In this document: positions 55,022 to 64,000 of the stretch, piece after piece
How positions within the stretch are numbered: position 1 is the first letter of the stretch
How the letters are laid out: the number at the start of each line of letters is the position of its first letter
Origin: Burkholderiales bacterium 67-32
Lineage (GTDB): Bacteria > Pseudomonadota > Gammaproteobacteria > Burkholderiales > Burkholderiaceae_B
Reading direction: 5' to 3'
Assembly (NCBI GenBank): GCA_001898625.1
Contig: MKUP01000006.1
Location: forward strand, 275,958-339,957
Length of the DNA: 64,000 bases
Translations under genes and position numbers: made by a program
The notes under the pieces: model-generated
What the model saw: only the letters and a program-made list of their open reading frames with translations
What the model was told of the DNA's origin: nothing
The model's database searches: none

Positions 55022-55131
55022 GACGGCCGGTCGGCAAAACGCAAGTTTCCGGCCCACCTCTCGGCATGCCGAACAGTTGGCAGCCAGCGAAGCGCAGCCG
55101 CCACACCCTAAGATAAAAGGACTAGACCCAG

Positions 55132-55199
55132 GATGCGGTGGATCCGGCTCCGCCGGTCCACCCGCATCGCCCCCTGGGGGGCGCCCGTAAGGGCGTAGG
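55132..55199. terminator. Stacked inverted repeats between gspC and hppD
   Basis: An imperfect long stem (GATGCGG-TGGATCCGG against CCGGTCCACCCGCATC, 55132-55168), then GCCCCC/GGGGGC (55169-55174 and 55177-55182) and CGCCC-GTAA-GGGCG (55182-55195). The genes converge here, so it probably ends both transcripts. No T-run is visible, and the last element resembles a motif seen near gene ends in Bordetella-like genomes. Confidence 0.4.
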
Positions 55200-55204
55200 G
55201 GGGG

Positions 55205-56308
<1,104 letters not shown>

Positions 56309-56398
56309 GGCTGTCTCCGCTGTGGCGCCGCGCGCCTCTGGTCGAAAGGAATCTCAGACGGAATTGTAGGAACGATCGCGAGGCGAAAGATTCCAAAG

Positions 56399-56437
56399 AT
56401 TGCTCATGTGGCGAGCAATTTTGAAATAAAATTGCTC
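56399..56437. promoter_or_regulatory. Three-site operator ATTGCTC/GAGCAAT between hppD and lrp
   Basis: ATTGCTC at 56399-56405, GAGCAAT at 56413-56419 and ATTGCTC at 56431-56437. The last two extend to a perfect 10-bp palindrome GAGCAATTTT/AAAATTGCTC with a 5-bp centre (56413-56437). The sites lie 25-63 bp before the Lrp ATG. This is a typical array for an Lrp/AsnC protein that controls itself and the divergent gene. Confidence 0.75.
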
Positions 56438-56461
56438 AAAGTGTTTTGTTATTGGTCAATC

Positions 56462-56953
56462 ATGCCCGAAGTCGAATTGGACCGCACGGATAGGCGGATT
56501 CTGGAAGAATTGCAGCGCGATGGCCGGCTGACCAACCAGGAACTGGCCGAGCGCGTGGCGCTGTCGCCCAGCCCCTGCCTGCGGCGGGTCCGGCGCCTGG
56601 AGGCCACCGGCGTGATTCGCCAATACGTCGCCATCGTCGATGCCGAGAAAGTGGGGCTGGGCCTCCTGGCCTACGTCAGCGTGCGGCTTCAGAAGCACAT
56701 GGACGGCGGCCACGCGCCCATCGAGCAATTCGCCCGCGACGTCCTGGGCTGGCCCGAGGTCGTGGCCTGCTACGCGATGACGGGCGACATGGATTACCTG
56801 CTGCGCGTGCAGGTGGTCGACCTGGCGCATTTCTCGCGTTTTTCCATGGACACCCTGATGAAACATCCAGCGGTTGTCGATATGCGTTCCAGCTTTGCGC
56901 TCAAGAAGATCAAGGACGTGCCGCAAGCCATCGGTCCGGCGAATCCGCGCTGA
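56462..56953 (+). CDS. Lrp/AsnC-family regulator of hppD
   Basis: Regulator of 163 aa. HTH region LTNQELAERVALSPSPCLRRVRRLE at about 20-45 is split here across the whole helix-turn-helix; the RAM domain includes MTGDMDYLLRVQVVDLAHFS. It is similar to the kynR product at 31684 but clearly distinct. Start ATG giving MPEVELDRTD follows the operator. It is probably HpdR-like, sensing an aromatic amino acid or 4-hydroxyphenylpyruvate. A GntR gene follows 21 bp downstream. Confidence 0.88.
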   Translation: MPEVELDRTDRRILEELQRDGRLTNQELAERVALSPSPCLRRVRRLEATGVIRQYVAIVDAEKVGLGLLAYVSVRLQKHMDGGHAPIEQFARDVLGWPEVVACYAMTGDMDYLLRVQVVDLAHFSRFSMDTLMKHPAVVDMRSSFALKKIKDVPQAIGPANPR

Positions 56954-56974
56954 AAAGTACGATAGGATGAAAGC

Positions 56975-57763
56975 ATGAGTACCGAGGGCAACCAGTTCAA
57001 GCTCGACCCCAAGAGCCGGATTTCGCTATATGTGCAGTTGGCGGACGCGCTGCGCAACAAGATCACGGCCGGCGCGTGGCCGGTCGGCTACCAGCTTCCC
57101 CGCTACGAAGTGCTGGCCGAGCAATACCAGGTCGCGCGCATCACCGTCCGCCAGGCCGTGAATGTGCTGGTCCAGGAAAACGTGCTGGTCTCGAACCGTG
57201 GGCGCGGCACGTTCGTGTGCGAGGTCCCTGGCGCCGCGCCGGGGCATTTGCGCACGCCCATCTCGGGCCTGTCGCCGCGCGCCGGCGGTTTCTCCATCGT
57301 CGTGCACGAGGTGGTGCGCGATGCGGTCCTGCCGCCGGAACTGGTCGCCAGCGGCAGCTTCTACGAGTCGTATGTGGAAGTGATCAAGACCCACCTGCGG
57401 GAAGGCAAGCCCATCGGGGTCTACAACATGTTCGTGGCGCGCCATCTGTACGAGCGGTTTCCCGACGGAGCCGCGGCCTCCGAGCTGTTGCTGCAGCTTG
57501 CCCTGCAGTATGCCGAGGAAGAGGTCGACCATTCCTACCAGACCATCAGCATCGAGACAGCCGACATGGTGCTGGCCGGGAAGCTCGACTGTCCCTATGG
57601 CGCCCCGGTGGCCAAGCTGGTCCGCAAGCTGGTGGCCACCGATTCGCGGGTGCTGACGGCCGGTATTTCCTATTATCCGGGCGATGTGTTCCTGATGGAC
57701 ATCGTCATTCCCAAGGACGTGCTGGTCGCGCACCGCCCGGCCGCGGTGCTGGCGCCCCGATAG
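56975..57763 (+). CDS. GntR-family (HutC/UTRA) transcriptional regulator
   Basis: Regulator of 262 aa. The winged helix-turn-helix is at about 18-80 (ISLYVQLADALRNKI, YEVLAEQYQVARITVRQAV), with NRGRGTFV the wing. A UTRA effector domain follows (about 105-255). It may be co-transcribed with the Lrp gene (21-bp gap) and converges with the CoA operon (7-bp gap), which is a likely target. An AAAAGCCTAAAAG inverted repeat upstream of that operon could be its site, by inference. Confidence 0.88.
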   Translation: MSTEGNQFKLDPKSRISLYVQLADALRNKITAGAWPVGYQLPRYEVLAEQYQVARITVRQAVNVLVQENVLVSNRGRGTFVCEVPGAAPGHLRTPISGLSPRAGGFSIVVHEVVRDAVLPPELVASGSFYESYVEVIKTHLREGKPIGVYNMFVARHLYERFPDGAAASELLLQLALQYAEEEVDHSYQTISIETADMVLAGKLDCPYGAPVAKLVRKLVATDSRVLTAGISYYPGDVFLMDIVIPKDVLVAHRPAAVLAPR

Positions 57764-57770
57764 CCGTTTC

Positions 57771-58745
57771 TTAGCCGCCGCCTACCTGCAGCAGCAGCTT
57801 GCCGCTGTGGTCGCCCTGTTCCATGTCGCGGTGCGCCTGGCTGGCCTGGGCCAGCGGATAGGTCTGGTGCACGCGGGTCTGGATGCGGTCGCCCACCAGC
57901 GGCCAGACGACTTTCTTCAGCGCCTGCGCCACCAGCGCCTTCTTGGCGGCCGGCAGGGGACGCATCATGGCGCCGGTCACGCGCGCTTCTTTCTGCATGA
58001 CCGCGCGCAGCGACAAGGACACCGGCGCGGCGCCCGAGGACAGGTGCAGGATGCGCCCGCCATAGGCCAGGGCGGCCAGGTTCTGCTCCATGTGCCGTCC
58101 GCCCGACATGTCGAGGATCACGTCCACCGGCGTGCCGGCTTCCTGCAGCAGTTGGGCGAAGGGTTCGGTCTTGTAGTTGAAGGCGCGACGCGCGCCCAGG
58201 CTCAGCGCCAGCGCGCACTTCTCGGCGCTGCCGCTGGTGGCGTAGACCGGATGGCCCAGCGCCGACAGCAACTGGACGGCGAACACGCCCACGCCGCTGG
58301 TCGCGCCGTGGATGAGCACCGATTCGCCCACTTGCAGCGCCGCCAGGGAAAAGAAGTTGTACCAGGTGGTGAAGGCCGCCTCGGGCAGGCAGGCGGCCTG
58401 CTGCAGCGTCAGGCCGGCGGGCACCGGCAGCACCTGCTGCCAGTGGGTGGCGACGTATTCGGCGTAACCGCCGCCGTTGACCAGCGCGCACACCTGCGTG
58501 CCGACCTCGATCCCGCGCACCAGCGATCCCACCGCATGCACCGTGCCGGACACTTCCAGGCCGGGGATGTCGGACTCGTGGTCGTTGGGGCCGCGCGAAC
58601 GCTGGCCGCAGTCGTGGCGGTTGACGCCGGCCCATGCCACCTTGACCACCACCTCGTCGGCGGCCGGCTGGGGGATGTCGCACCGGGCGGGAACCAGGAC
58701 CTCGGGCCCGCCGGCCCGCGAAATGATGATCGCGTCTTGCTGCAT
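57771..58745 (-). CDS. NADPH:quinone oxidoreductase-like (MDR family, no zinc)
   Basis: Medium-chain dehydrogenase/reductase of 324 aa in the QOR group. The nucleotide-binding GATSGVGVFAVQLLSALG is at about residue 150; the zinc-binding Cys/His set of alcohol dehydrogenases is lacking. The ATG giving MQQDAIIISRAG is chosen over an extension inside the CoA transferase. Last gene of the leftward CoA operon, 22 bp after the CoA transferase. Likely reduces an enoyl-CoA or quinone-like intermediate. Confidence 0.88.
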   Translation of the reverse strand: MQQDAIIISRAGGPEVLVPARCDIPQPAADEVVVKVAWAGVNRHDCGQRSRGPNDHESDIPGLEVSGTVHAVGSLVRGIEVGTQVCALVNGGGYAEYVATHWQQVLPVPAGLTLQQAACLPEAAFTTWYNFFSLAALQVGESVLIHGATSGVGVFAVQLLSALGHPVYATSGSAEKCALALSLGARRAFNYKTEPFAQLLQEAGTPVDVILDMSGGRHMEQNLAALAYGGRILHLSSGAAPVSLSLRAVMQKEARVTGAMMRPLPAAKKALVAQALKKVVWPLVGDRIQTRVHQTYPLAQASQAHRDMEQGDHSGKLLLQVGGG

Positions 58746-58767
58746 GATGGGGTTCTCGTAGGGGGGA

Positions 58768-59967
58768 TCAGAGGGACAGCTCGGCTTGCAGTCTATCAAG
58801 TTCGTCGTCCCCGCATTGCAGCAGGTCGGCCAGGATCTCGCGCGCCTGGGACCCCAGGCCGGGGCTGGGCCGGTAGGGCGGCGGCTCCTGGTCGAGGAAC
58901 CGCAGCGGCGTCTCGGGTACGAGGATGCGGCCGTAGGCGGGATGGTCGATGTGGCGCAGCGCGCCGCGCGCGTGCAGGTGCGGGTCGTCCACCACGTCCA
59001 GCAGCTCTTGTACCGGCGCGCAGGGCACGGTCTGCGCGCGCAGCCGGGACAGCAGTCCGGCATTGTCCAGGCGCCGGGTGACGGCGCCCAACGCCTCGTC
59101 CAGCTCGTCCATGTGGCGCGCGCGCAGGTCGCGCGTGGCGTAGCGGGGATCGGCGGCCAGTTCGTCCAGGTCCAGCGCGGCCACCAGCGCGCGCCAGTGT
59201 TTCTCGTTGGTGGTGATGATGGCGACGTGGCCGTCGGCCGAAGGATAGACGTTGTAGGGCGCGAGGCCCATGCCGCCATGCCGGTTGCCGGTGCGCTGCG
59301 GCTTGCGGTTGCCGCGGCGCAGGCCGCCCAGGTTGGACGCCAGCGACGGATAGACCGCCTCCATCATCGACACCTCCACGCGCCCGCCCGCGCCGGTGCG
59401 CTCGCGTCGCAGCAGGGCCGTGACGATGGCGCCGTACAGGTGGATGCCCGCCATGAAGTCGCACACGGCCGGGCCGGCCTTGACCGGGTCGGCGTCCGGC
59501 TGGCCGGTGCTGCTCAGGACGCCCGACATGGCCTGCACCGCGAGGTCCATCGCGGGGTAGTCGCGATAGGGGCCGCTGCTGCCGTAGCCGGAACTCGACG
59601 CGTAGATGAGCCGGGGGTTGGCCGCCATCAGCGAATCGGCGCCCAGGCCCAGCCGCTCCATGGCGCTGGGCGTGAAGTTCTCGACCAGCACGTCGGCGCG
59701 GGCGGCCAGCCGCCGCAGCACGGCGCGGCCGGCCTCGGTCTTCAGGTCCAGGCACAGCGAACGCTTGTTGGCGTTGAACATGGCGAACGGCACCGTCACC
59801 ACGTCGTCGGGCAGGGTTTCGCGCTTGCGCAGGTGTTCGCCGCCGGGCGGCTCGATCTTGACGATGTCCGCGCCGGCCCGCGCCATCAGGAAGGTGGCGT
59901 AGGGGCCGTTGTAGATCTGGGTCAGGTCCAGCACCGTGATGCCGGCCAGGGGCTGGGGCATGCTCAT
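58768..59967 (-). CDS. CaiB/BaiF family CoA transferase (type III)
   Basis: Formyl-CoA transferase-family enzyme of 399 aa that activates a carboxylic acid by CoA transfer. The catalytic Asp is D141 in RDYPAMDLAVQAMSG; the N-terminal LDLTQIYNGPYATFLMARAGADIVKIE is diagnostic. The second ATG two codons in is possible. Overlaps the OB-fold gene by 4 bp and precedes the quinone oxidoreductase. It probably makes the CoA thioester that the following enzymes degrade. Confidence 0.92.
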   Translation of the reverse strand: MSMPQPLAGITVLDLTQIYNGPYATFLMARAGADIVKIEPPGGEHLRKRETLPDDVVTVPFAMFNANKRSLCLDLKTEAGRAVLRRLAARADVLVENFTPSAMERLGLGADSLMAANPRLIYASSSGYGSSGPYRDYPAMDLAVQAMSGVLSSTGQPDADPVKAGPAVCDFMAGIHLYGAIVTALLRRERTGAGGRVEVSMMEAVYPSLASNLGGLRRGNRKPQRTGNRHGGMGLAPYNVYPSADGHVAIITTNEKHWRALVAALDLDELAADPRYATRDLRARHMDELDEALGAVTRRLDNAGLLSRLRAQTVPCAPVQELLDVVDDPHLHARGALRHIDHPAYGRILVPETPLRFLDQEPPPYRPSPGLGSQAREILADLLQCGDDELDRLQAELSL

Positions 59968-60374
59968 GAGCGGCTCTCCCTCCCCGCGGGTTCGAAGCGC
60001 GCCACCGAGTAGTCGTCCTGGGCCTCGATCCGCAGGCGCAGCGGCATGTCGGCGCGCAGCGCCGATTCGTCGCACAGGACGTTGGAGATCATGCGCGGGC
60101 CTTCGTCCAGCTCCACGATCGCCACGTTGTAGGGCACGCGCGATTCGAAGGCCGGATGGTGGGCGCTGCGATAGAGCACCCAACTGACCAGGCGGGCGCC
60201 GCCGGCCGCGGGCACGAAGCGGACGTCGCCGCCCAGGCAGTGCGGGCAGTGGTCGCGCGCCGGCAGCCAGCGGTGGCCTTGCCCGCATTGCTGGAACAGC
60301 AGCGTGCCGGCCTTCAGGCCATCCCAGAACGGGCGATTGGTCTCGGTGATGTCGGGCTGGGGGAATTCGGTCAT
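59964..60374 (-). CDS. Zn-ribbon/OB-fold (DUF35) protein, thiolase partner
   Basis: Small protein of 136 aa with an N-terminal rubredoxin-like zinc ribbon (QQCGQGH ... DHCPHC, about 29-46) and a C-terminal OB-fold domain. One ribbon cysteine is replaced by His. Such proteins form tight complexes with thiolase-like lipid-transfer proteins, as in ChsH2-DUF35 with Ltp2. It overlaps the thiolase-like gene by 4 bp, the standard pairing, and overlaps the CoA transferase by 4 bp. Confidence 0.9.
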   Translation of the reverse strand: MTEFPQPDITETNRPFWDGLKAGTLLFQQCGQGHRWLPARDHCPHCLGGDVRFVPAAGGARLVSWVLYRSAHHPAFESRVPYNVAIVELDEGPRMISNVLCDESALRADMPLRLRIEAQDDYSVARFEPAGRESRS

Positions 60375-61501
60375 GGCTGGCTGCCTAGAATGAGCGTGCT
60401 GTGGGTATGCATGGTGCCGCCCTGGTTGCTGACGAGGCAGGTGTCGGCGCCGGGCACCTGCAGCGTGGCCTGCCCGCGGATCTGCCGCACGCCCTCGATG
60501 ACCAGTTGCATGCCGGGCATGCCGGTCTCGGACAGCAGGCCGCCGCTGGTGTTGAGCGGCAGGTCGCCGCCGATCTCGATGCGGCCGTCGGCCACGAACC
60601 GGCCGCCCTCGCCCTTCTTGCAGAAACCGTAGTCCTCGAGCGTCATCAGCGCGGTGATGGTGAAGCAGTCGTAGAGCTGCGCGACGTCGATATCCTTGGG
60701 CGCGAGCCCCGCCATGGCGAAGGCGGTGCGGCCGGAGACGGCCGCTTCGGTCGAGGTGAGCGTGGGCCGCTGCGCCACTTCCCACGAGGTCTGGCCCTGG
60801 CCGAAGCCGAGGATGGGAACGGCGTTCGGCACGCCCAGCGCGCGGGCGCGCGCCGCGCTCATCACCACCACCGCCGCGCCGCCGTCGGAAACCAGGCAGC
60901 AGTCGTCGCGGCGCAGCGGGTCGATCTGCATGGGCGAGGCCAGGTAGTCGTCCAGCGAAATGGCGGCGCGCAACTGCGCGTTGGGATTGGCCGCGCCGTG
61001 GCGCCGGCAGGCCTTGGCGATGGCGCCCAGATCCTCGGGCCGGGTGCCGTGCTCGATCATGTGCCGGCGCTGGATCATCGCGTAGCCGGCGGCGGTGGAG
61101 AACCATCCGTACACGGCGTCGTCGCCGCGCGGCCGCGCGTAGACGGCCCGATTGCCGGTGCGGGGATTGTCCGCGTAGCAGACCAGGGCGGCTTCGCACT
61201 GGCCCGCCTCGATCGCCATGACGGCCTGGGAGATCAGCGCGATGTTGGCCGCGCCGCCCTGGTCCCAGGCGCCGCCCAGCTTGGGGCGCAGGCCCATGGC
61301 CTCGGCCAGTTTCTGGCCGTACATGAATTCGCGCGCCGAGGTCGGGACCTTGACGAACAGGGCGTCGATGACGTCCTTGCCGACGTTGGCGTCGGCCAGC
61401 GCATTGCGGCAGGCCTCGACGTTCAGGCTGACGGTCGAGCGGCCGGGCAGCTTGCCGTAACGGGTGTGTCCGATCCCGGCGATGACGTACTTTCCTCTCA
61501 T
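60371..61501 (-). CDS. Thiolase-like/SCP-x lipid-transfer-type protein lacking canonical Cys
   Basis: Thiolase-fold protein of 376 aa. The N-terminal nucleophile motif (usually CxSG) reads WDQGGAANIAL at about 79-89, with no Cys. The later GHP motif reads ETGMPGMQ, with Met in place of His. The final Cys region, ADTCLVSNQGG, is kept. These changes match thiolase-like retro-aldolases (Ltp2 type) better than acetyl-CoA acetyltransferases. Coupled to its OB-fold partner. Confidence 0.85.
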   Translation of the reverse strand: MRGKYVIAGIGHTRYGKLPGRSTVSLNVEACRNALADANVGKDVIDALFVKVPTSAREFMYGQKLAEAMGLRPKLGGAWDQGGAANIALISQAVMAIEAGQCEAALVCYADNPRTGNRAVYARPRGDDAVYGWFSTAAGYAMIQRRHMIEHGTRPEDLGAIAKACRRHGAANPNAQLRAAISLDDYLASPMQIDPLRRDDCCLVSDGGAAVVVMSAARARALGVPNAVPILGFGQGQTSWEVAQRPTLTSTEAAVSGRTAFAMAGLAPKDIDVAQLYDCFTITALMTLEDYGFCKKGEGGRFVADGRIEIGGDLPLNTSGGLLSETGMPGMQLVIEGVRQIRGQATLQVPGADTCLVSNQGGTMHTHSTLILGSQP

Positions 61502-61517
61502 GGGGCTTCCTGTGGCG

Positions 61518-62294
61518 TCAGCGTGCGTTGAAGCGGGCCGGACGCTTTTCCTTGAAGGCCTGGCGGCCCTCGGCGGCGTCCTCGGTGGCCGACAGCATGC
61601 GGTTGTACAACTGCTCCATGCGCAACCCCGCGGTCAGGTCCATGCTGCCGGCGCGCAGCGCCAGTTCCTTGGCGGCCTGCACGGCCAGCGGCGCGTTGGC
61701 GGCGATGCGCTCGGCGATCTTCATGGCCTCCGGCATCAGTTGCGCGGGCTCGACCTGGCGGTTGACCAGGCCCCAGCGCTCGGCGGTGGCGGCGTCGAAG
61801 GCGTCGCCGGTCAGCAGGAACTCCATGGCGATGGCGCGCGGCAGTTGTTCGATCACGCGCTGCGTGCCGCCGTTGGCGGCGATCACGCCGCGCTTGACCT
61901 CGGACAGGCCGAAGGTCGCGTGGGGCACGGCCAGGCGGATGTCGGTGGCCAGCAGCAGCGTCATGCCGCCGCCCAGGCAATAGCCGTTGACCGCGGCGAT
62001 TACCGGTTTCCACATCTCCAGCCCGCGGTTGAGCAGCATGCCCTGCTGGGTCAGCCAGAACTCCGACAGTTGGGGCGGGTTGCCGATGAAGGTCTTGAGG
62101 TCGGCGCCCGTGCTGAAGGATTTTTCGCCGGCGCCGGTGATGACGATGGCGCGCACGGCGGTGTCGTCGCGCATTTGCGCCCAGGCGTCGGACAGGCCCC
62201 GGTAGTGCTCCGCGTCCATGGCGTTGAGCTTTTCGGGACGATTGATGGTGATGATGCCGACCCCGCGGTCGGTCTTCTGGGTGTCGATGGACAT
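61518..62294 (-). CDS. Enoyl-CoA hydratase/isomerase
   Basis: Crotonase-family enzyme of 258 aa. The oxyanion hole is formed by FSTGADLKTF and CLGGGMTLLLATDIRLA; the catalytic Glu region is FGLSEVKRGVIAANGGTQRV. It lies between the Bug gene (13-bp gap) and the thiolase-like gene (16-bp gap). It would hydrate an unsaturated acyl-CoA to the 3-hydroxyacyl form, the substrate expected by a retro-aldolase. Confidence 0.93.
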   Translation of the reverse strand: MSIDTQKTDRGVGIITINRPEKLNAMDAEHYRGLSDAWAQMRDDTAVRAIVITGAGEKSFSTGADLKTFIGNPPQLSEFWLTQQGMLLNRGLEMWKPVIAAVNGYCLGGGMTLLLATDIRLAVPHATFGLSEVKRGVIAANGGTQRVIEQLPRAIAMEFLLTGDAFDAATAERWGLVNRQVEPAQLMPEAMKIAERIAANAPLAVQAAKELALRAGSMDLTAGLRMEQLYNRMLSATEDAAEGRQAFKEKRPARFNAR

Positions 62295-62307
62295 GAATGC
62301 TCCGGGG

Positions 62308-63273
62308 TTACTCGGGTTGGATGCCGGCTTTCTGGATGATCGAGCCCCAGCGGCGGTTCTCCGAGGTCATGAAATCGGCCAGTTCCTGGCGGCTGGTGCC
62401 CAGCGGCACGGCGTCGGACTCCAGGAAGTTGCGCTTGACGGTCTCGGTCTGCAGCGCATCGCGGAAGAGCTGGTTCAAGCGGTCGACCACGGGGTCGGGC
62501 GTGTCGCGCGGCGCCAGCACGACCAGCCATGAGCCCAGGTTGAAATCGGCCAGCCCGCTCTCTATCAGAGTGGGCACGTCCTGCAGGTTGGGCGTGCGGG
62601 CCCGGCCGGTTGTCGCGATCGCCCGCACCTTGCCGCCGCGGATCAGGGGTGTGGCCGAAGTCGAATCCGCGAAGATCAGGTCGATCCGTCCGCCGATCAG
62701 GTCGCCGATGGCCAGTGGGTTGCCTTTGTAGGGCACGTACAGCATGTCGACGTGCTCAAGTTGCTTATAGAGTTCGGCGGCCACCCGCGAGGACGAGTTG
62801 CCGCTGCCGAAGGCCAGTGGCGTCTTGGCTGCGCGCGCGGCGCGGGTCAGGCCGGCGGCATCGCGGATCGGCGAATCGGCCCGCACCAGCAGCACCAGCG
62901 GGCCTTCCTTGAGCAGGGTGATGCCCTTGAAGTCCTGGATCGGGTCATAGGGCGTGCGCTTGAACAGGAACTTGTTGGCCACATGGGTATTGCTGGTCAA
63001 CAGCAGGGTGTAGCCGTCGGCCGGCGCGCGCATGACTTCTTCGGTGGCGATGAAACCGTTGGCGCCCGCCTTGTTTTCCACGACCACGGTCTGCCCGGTG
63101 GTCTTGGTGATCTCCTGCGCCAGCACGCGGGCCGAGCCGTCGGTGCCGCTGCCGGGCGGGAAGGGCACCAGGATGCGGATCTGGCGTTGGGGAAAATCGG
63201 CGGCGTGTGCCGTTGCGCCGGCAAACGCGAAGAGGGCGGCAATGCCCGCGGACAAGCCTTGGCGTATTCTCAC
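62308..63273 (-). CDS. Bug/TctC-family periplasmic binding protein
   Basis: Periplasmic receptor of 321 aa; signal peptide about 1-24 ending ATAHA. ADFPQRQIRILVPFPPGSGTD is the Bug start, with PGSG in place of PGGG; central VPYKGNPLAIGDLIGGRID is the binding loop. First gene of the CoA operon, starting 20 bp inside from the inverted repeat at 63293. Its ligand may be the acid later activated by the CoA transferase. Confidence 0.92.
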   Translation of the reverse strand: MRIRQGLSAGIAALFAFAGATAHAADFPQRQIRILVPFPPGSGTDGSARVLAQEITKTTGQTVVVENKAGANGFIATEEVMRAPADGYTLLLTSNTHVANKFLFKRTPYDPIQDFKGITLLKEGPLVLLVRADSPIRDAAGLTRAARAAKTPLAFGSGNSSSRVAAELYKQLEHVDMLYVPYKGNPLAIGDLIGGRIDLIFADSTSATPLIRGGKVRAIATTGRARTPNLQDVPTLIESGLADFNLGSWLVVLAPRDTPDPVVDRLNQLFRDALQTETVKRNFLESDAVPLGTSRQELADFMTSENRRWGSIIQKAGIQPE

Positions 63274-63292
63274 GGTGGTCTCCTGATCTTTT

Positions 63293-63330
63293 AAAAGCCT
63301 AAAAGACTATATATGGACTTTTAGGCTTTT
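63293..63330. promoter_or_regulatory. 13-bp inverted repeat upstream of the CoA operon
   Basis: AAAAGCCTAAAAG (63293-63305) and CTTTTAGGCTTTT (63318-63330) form a perfect dyad with a 12-bp spacer containing TATATA. It starts 20 bp before the Bug ATG on the leftward strand, so it overlaps the probable promoter and is likely an operator. A weak rightward terminator role (TTTTT follows) is also possible. Confidence 0.7.
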
Positions 63331-63395
63331 TGTCGCGTGGAGAGCTAGTGGAAACCCTTGTCCGTGGGCGGGAATGGAGTGCCGGGCGGGGTCAG

Positions 63396-63424
63396 TTGAC
63401 TTTCCTTTTGGGCTCCTTCATAAT
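63396..63424 (+). promoter_or_regulatory. Sigma70 promoter of the tRNA-tuf operon
   Basis: TTGACT (63396-63401) and CATAAT (63419-63424) separated by 17 bp. A start site near 63431 would give a leader of about 9 nt before tRNA-Tyr. The match to the consensus (5/6 and 5/6) is the best in the window, as expected for a stable-RNA promoter. Confidence 0.8.
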
Positions 63425-63439
63425 CTTTCGTTCCCCGGC

Positions 63440-63526
63440 GGAGGGGTGCCCGAGTGGTTAAAGGGGGCAGACTGTAAATCTGTTGGCCTTGCGCCTACAT
63501 TGGTTCGAATCCAATCCCCTCCACCA
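63440..63526 (+). tRNA. tRNA-Tyr (GTA)
   Basis: 87-nt class II tRNA with a long variable arm. Acceptor GGAGGGG pairs with CCCCTCC before ACCA; CCA is encoded. Anticodon loop CTGTAAA gives GTA; the T loop is GGTTCGAATCC. Confidence 0.97.
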
Positions 63527-63658
63527 ACGGCTTGGTTTTTCGGTCGAAATCGTGGCCAGTGGCTTGAAGCGTGCTGTAACTCAAGCGGCTGGTCAAAATT
63601 TTGGCCGGAAGATTTGGCGGCGGTGGGGTCCGCGGTAGTGTGAGGCAGTACCAGGTAG

Positions 63659-63732
63659 GCGGGTGTAGCTCAATGGTAGAGCAGAAGCCTTCCAAGCTTA
63701 CGACGAGGGTTCGATTCCCTTCACCCGCTCCA
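63659..63732 (+). tRNA. tRNA-Gly (TCC)
   Basis: 74-nt tRNA. Acceptor GCGGGTG pairs with CACCCGC, then TCCA with the CCA encoded. Anticodon loop CTTCCAA gives TCC; T arm GGGTTCGATTCCC. Confidence 0.97.
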
Positions 63733-63802
63733 ACGAGGTCGTCGCAGGCGCCCGGGTTTCCGGTCAGTCGCCGGACGGTCCGGTGGTTGCAGTACAGAAT
63801 TC

Positions 63803-64000
<198 letters not shown>

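Overview
The window is GC-rich (roughly two-thirds G+C by eye), gene-dense DNA from a betaproteobacterium, most likely an Alcaligenaceae member such as Bordetella or Achromobacter. The grounds are the tRNA-Tyr, tRNA-Gly, tRNA-Thr, tuf order at the right edge, five Bug/TctC-type periplasmic binding proteins scattered through catabolic operons (an expansion characteristic of Bordetella relatives), a neisserial-type porin, and ftsEX next to an amino-acid ABC transporter. I see no phage genes, transposases, CRISPR arrays or origins.

Layout. 1-2772: a general L-amino-acid ABC transporter (aapJQM, leftward, cut at the left edge). 2919-4516: the cell-division pair ftsE-ftsX. 4559-9355: a divergent LysR, then a rightward operon with a Bug protein and a Rieske ring-hydroxylating oxygenase (large subunit, small subunit, reductase). 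9435-11045: a CYTH-CHAD protein. 11017-21268: an Asp/Glu-racemase-like protein, an orphan ABC binding protein, an aldehyde dehydrogenase, an AraC regulator, two tandem UbiD decarboxylases, then a complete small-molecule ABC transporter. 21619-25869: a porin, a ThDP-dependent decarboxylase/acetolactate-synthase-like enzyme and a FAD amine-oxidase-like enzyme. 25876-28759: LysR, alpha/beta hydrolase, Bug. 28776-32547: aromatic amino-acid catabolism (aromatic aminotransferase, kynA, kynB, a divergent Lrp-type kynR, RidA).

32708-43604 holds two facing catabolic gene sets: a rightward set (maleate-isomerase-like, Bug, FAD aromatic monooxygenase, isochorismatase-type amidase, PuuE/polysaccharide-deacetylase-like hydrolase, LysR) and a leftward set (fumarylacetoacetase-like, VOC dioxygenase-like, amidohydrolase, Bug, with a MarR gene upstream). 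A glutathione peroxidase lies between them. I cannot match this combination to a pathway I know; it resembles ring hydroxylation, ring opening and deamidation of an aromatic or N-heterocyclic acid.

43623-55021 is a type II secretion locus: gspGHIJKLMNDEF reads leftward and a short gspC reads rightward from a shared intergenic region. No prepilin peptidase (gspO) is present. 55205-57763: hppD facing an Lrp regulator across a striking operator-like repeat, then a GntR/UTRA regulator. 57771-63273: a leftward CoA-dependent operon (Bug, enoyl-CoA hydratase, thiolase-like protein, Zn-ribbon/OB-fold partner, CoA transferase, quinone oxidoreductase). 63440-64000: three tRNAs behind a good sigma70 promoter, then the start of tuf.

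The theme is import and breakdown of organic and aromatic acids. Each catabolic operon carries its own regulator and usually its own periplasmic binding protein. The most interesting parts are the catabolic island at 32.7-42.9 kb, the thiolase-like/OB-fold pair lacking canonical thiolase catalytic residues at 60 kb, and the UbiD/ABC/porin region, whose promoters share CCTAG-containing motifs.
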